A stretch of 6,834 bases of DNA from Verrucomicrobiota bacterium (GTDB lineage Bacteria > Verrucomicrobiota > Verrucomicrobiia > Chthoniobacterales > UBA10450): positions 1-6,834 of the forward strand of contig QHQV01000228.1 of the NCBI GenBank assembly GCA_003219945.1, written 5' to 3'. Under the pieces are notes generated by a model, which searched no databases, was not told the DNA's origin, and saw only the letters and a program-made list of their open reading frames with translations. The first letter of the stretch is position 1; the number at the start of each line of letters is the position of its first letter. Below, piece after piece: positions 5,868 through 6,834 of the stretch. A program made the position numbers and the translations under genes.

Positions 5868-6380
5868 ATGATGCCCGTTCAAGCGATGAGACGCGCCGTT
5901 CAGTATTTGCTGGCCACGAATGTGGTGCTCGGCGCAGTGTTCTTCGCAGGTTGCCAAACGGTTCCGCAAGGTATTCAGCAGGCGAGAATCGAGATGACGC
6001 AACAGATCGCCGCCGAACCGGCCGGTGATTATTATATCGGGCGACGTTACTACAAACCCGATTACAAATTCTGGGGTTACATCCGCAAGCCCGGTCAGCC
6101 ATGGAGCACCGCGGAGATGGTGATGCTCAATGAAAAAGAGAAACTTGCGCCGGACCGCGAACGTCTCGAGTTCGGGAGCGACAATAATTATGAATACAAG
6201 CTCTACGGCTACTTCAGTGGCGACAAAGTGTACGAGCCTGCGAGCAACGGGATTTATCCGGAGTTCGTTTTGAAGGGGTACGAGCTCATTTCCACCACTC
6301 CGCCGCCGATCTTCAAAAGCCAAATGAGCGGCCGCTCTAATCCAACCGACTTGCGGTACGTCGTCGAAAAACCGGAATGA
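5868..6380 (+). CDS. Tyrosine-rich lipoprotein of unknown function
   Basis: A 170-residue protein with a lipoprotein signal: basic MRR (7-9), a hydrophobic stretch (10-26) and the lipobox FAGC with the lipidated cysteine at 29. The mature part is rich in aromatic residues, with DYYIGRRYYKPDYKFWGYIRKPGQPW (54-79), DNNYEYKLYGYFSGDKVYEP and GIYPEFVLKGYELI. I know no function or named domain for it. It should be attached to the inner or outer membrane facing the periplasm. Three in-frame ATGs compete for the start: 5868, 5871 and 5886. The last gives an ideal signal peptide beginning MRR, so the first six residues may not be real. Its stop overlaps an ATG as ATGA (6377-6380), which is the first possible start of the downstream recombinase frame. 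No Shine-Dalgarno is seen. Confidence 0.82.
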   Translation: MMPVQAMRRAVQYLLATNVVLGAVFFAGCQTVPQGIQQARIEMTQQIAAEPAGDYYIGRRYYKPDYKFWGYIRKPGQPWSTAEMVMLNEKEKLAPDRERLEFGSDNNYEYKLYGYFSGDKVYEPASNGIYPEFVLKGYELISTTPPPIFKSQMSGRSNPTDLRYVVEKPE

Positions 6381-6527
6381 GCGCTGCGTCATCCCGAGCA
6401 GATCGCGCAGGCGCGCGAGAAGTCGAGGGCTCCCGTGGCAAGATCTCGAAGCCCGCGCCTCTGGATGGAAAGCCTGGCCTGGCCGCGTCCCGCGGCTGCG
6501 TTGCAGCCTCGACTGCGCACGGAATGA
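6373..6527 (+). repeat. 8-base direct repeat CGGAATGA flanking the palindromic element
   Basis: CGGAATGA occurs at 6373-6380 and again at 6520-6527, offset by exactly 147 bases (49 codons). The first copy contains the lipoprotein stop and an overlapping ATG. The second contains the recombinase ATG and is also part of the element's right terminal inverted repeat. It is either a target-site duplication or a result of insertion next to a sequence resembling the element's own end. Confidence 0.6.
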
Positions 6528-6528
6528 C
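6388..6528. repeat. Palindromic intergenic repeat element, about 141 bases
   Basis: The ends are near-perfect inverted repeats: GTCATCCCG (6388-6396) and CGGAATGAC (6520-6528), one mismatch. Inside lies a second exact pair, AGTCGAGG (6421-6428) and CCTCGACT (6507-6514). The left arm is longer because of an extra segment that itself folds: TCGCGC/GCGCGA (6403-6408 and 6413-6418). The right side holds GGCTGC/GCAGCC (6494-6499 and 6503-6508) and CCGCG/CGCGG (6483-6487 and 6491-6495). It encodes no recognisable protein, though one frame stays open throughout. The layout is that of a small dispersed, non-autonomous palindromic element (REP- or MITE-like). Other copies are expected but cannot be shown from this window. 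Confidence 0.65.
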
Positions 6529-6834
6529 CCGAGATCCGCTCACGGAGGAATTCTTGCGCTACCTCAGCAATGAGCGGAATGCTTCATCGCGCACGCTTAA
6601 GGCGTATCGCCATGCGTTGACTAGTTTCCGCACGGAAAACCAAACGCCGTGGAAAAAATGCGCAGCCGATGATTTTCGTAATTACCTTTTTGCGGTAATG
6701 AAACGCGGGCACGCACGTTCATACGTGCGGCTGCAATTCTCAGCATTACGTACTTTCTATCAGTTTCTCACCGCTCGGAAACGGCTGCGACGTAATCCCG
6801 TCCGGGAAGTGCAACTACCAAAGATCGAAAAAAA
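6524..6834 (+). CDS. XerC/XerD-type tyrosine recombinase, N-terminal part (cut off by window)
   Basis: The visible 103 codons encode the SAM-like core-binding domain of a tyrosine recombinase: MTRDPLTEEFLRYLSNERNAS, then TLKAYRHALTSF (24-35), a middle helix DDFRNYLFAVMKRG and SYVRLQFSALRTFYQFLTARKRLRRNPVREVQLPK (66-100), which is typical of XerC/XerD. The catalytic domain, with its Arg, His and Tyr residues, lies beyond the right edge, so activity and the XerC versus XerD choice cannot be judged. By family knowledge these enzymes resolve chromosome dimers at dif; an integrase of a mobile element is also possible. The conserved start is taken as ATG 6524, which lies inside the right end of the palindromic repeat. 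The same frame is open back to ATG 6377, overlapping the lipoprotein stop, which would add 49 repeat-encoded residues rich in Ala, Arg and Ser. Confidence 0.85.
   Translation, partial: MTRDPLTEEFLRYLSNERNASSRTLKAYRHALTSFRTENQTPWKKCAADDFRNYLFAVMKRGHARSYVRLQFSALRTFYQFLTARKRLRRNPVREVQLPKIEK

Noticed and set aside
5749..6102. N-terminal extension of the small minus-strand protein up to 6102
   Set aside because: The extension is antisense to the lipoprotein and the divergent promoter region and is arginine-rich. The structured part begins at the internal Met at 5748.
5790..6392. Minus-strand open frame of 200 codons
   Set aside because: It is antisense to the lipoprotein, which has a signal peptide and lipobox. 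The reverse frame shows no domain.
1..6834. CRISPR array, tRNA, rRNA, transposase or toxin-antitoxin pair
   Set aside because: No regularly spaced repeats, cloverleaf, rRNA-like tract or matching protein was found on either strand.

Overview
The window looks like core chromosome from a Gram-negative bacterium, most likely of the Verrucomicrobiota (soil Chthoniobacterales-like). This placement is inference: it rests on the feel of the TrpRS, DUF2834 and YjbR proteins, on the permease-ATPase-MCE order of the lipid transport genes, and on the apparent absence of Shine-Dalgarno sequences. No rRNA, tRNA, CRISPR array, transposase or phage gene is visible.

Layout. (1) Positions 1-853, minus strand: the first 284 codons of a UDP-glucuronate decarboxylase (UXS) gene that runs off the left edge. 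(2) 854-1021: a divergent intergenic region with a tandem 8-mer repeat and an inverted repeat. (3) 1022-1984, plus strand: trpS. (4) 1981-2653, minus strand: a YjbR/MmcQ-family gene, tail-to-tail with trpS with a 4-base overlap, and upstream of it a small DUF2834 membrane protein gene. (5) 2786-5397, minus strand: a lipid-transport operon transcribed mlaE, mlaF, mlaD. It encodes a permease, an ATPase and an MCE-domain periplasmic protein that together should move phospholipids between inner and outer membranes. As given, the permease gene is frameshifted, apparently by a deletion of about 29 bases in a conserved segment. The mlaF and mlaD stop codons both lie inside inverted repeats, the mlaF one being a perfect 22-base palindrome. 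(6) 5485-5748, minus strand: a small conserved-looking protein with a ferredoxin-like pattern, upstream of the mla genes. (7) 5749-5867: a divergent promoter region with a strong dyad. (8) 5868-6380, plus strand: a tyrosine-rich lipoprotein of unknown function. (9) 6388-6528: a non-coding-looking palindromic repeat element. (10) 6524-6834, plus strand: the N-terminal part of a XerC/XerD-type tyrosine recombinase that runs off the right edge.

The most notable structure is at the lipoprotein/recombinase junction. The 8-mer CGGAATGA occurs exactly 147 bases apart (6373 and 6520), on either side of the palindromic element. Each copy holds an ATG in the same frame. The upstream ATG overlaps the lipoprotein stop as ATGA, and the downstream ATG is the natural recombinase start. 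Removing 147 bases rebuilds a compact ATGA overlap between the two genes. A repeat therefore seems to have entered a translationally coupled junction and, being a multiple of three, left an open frame with a 49-codon extension. No clearly novel multi-gene system is present. The interest lies in this insertion, the broken permease and the palindromes at gene ends.
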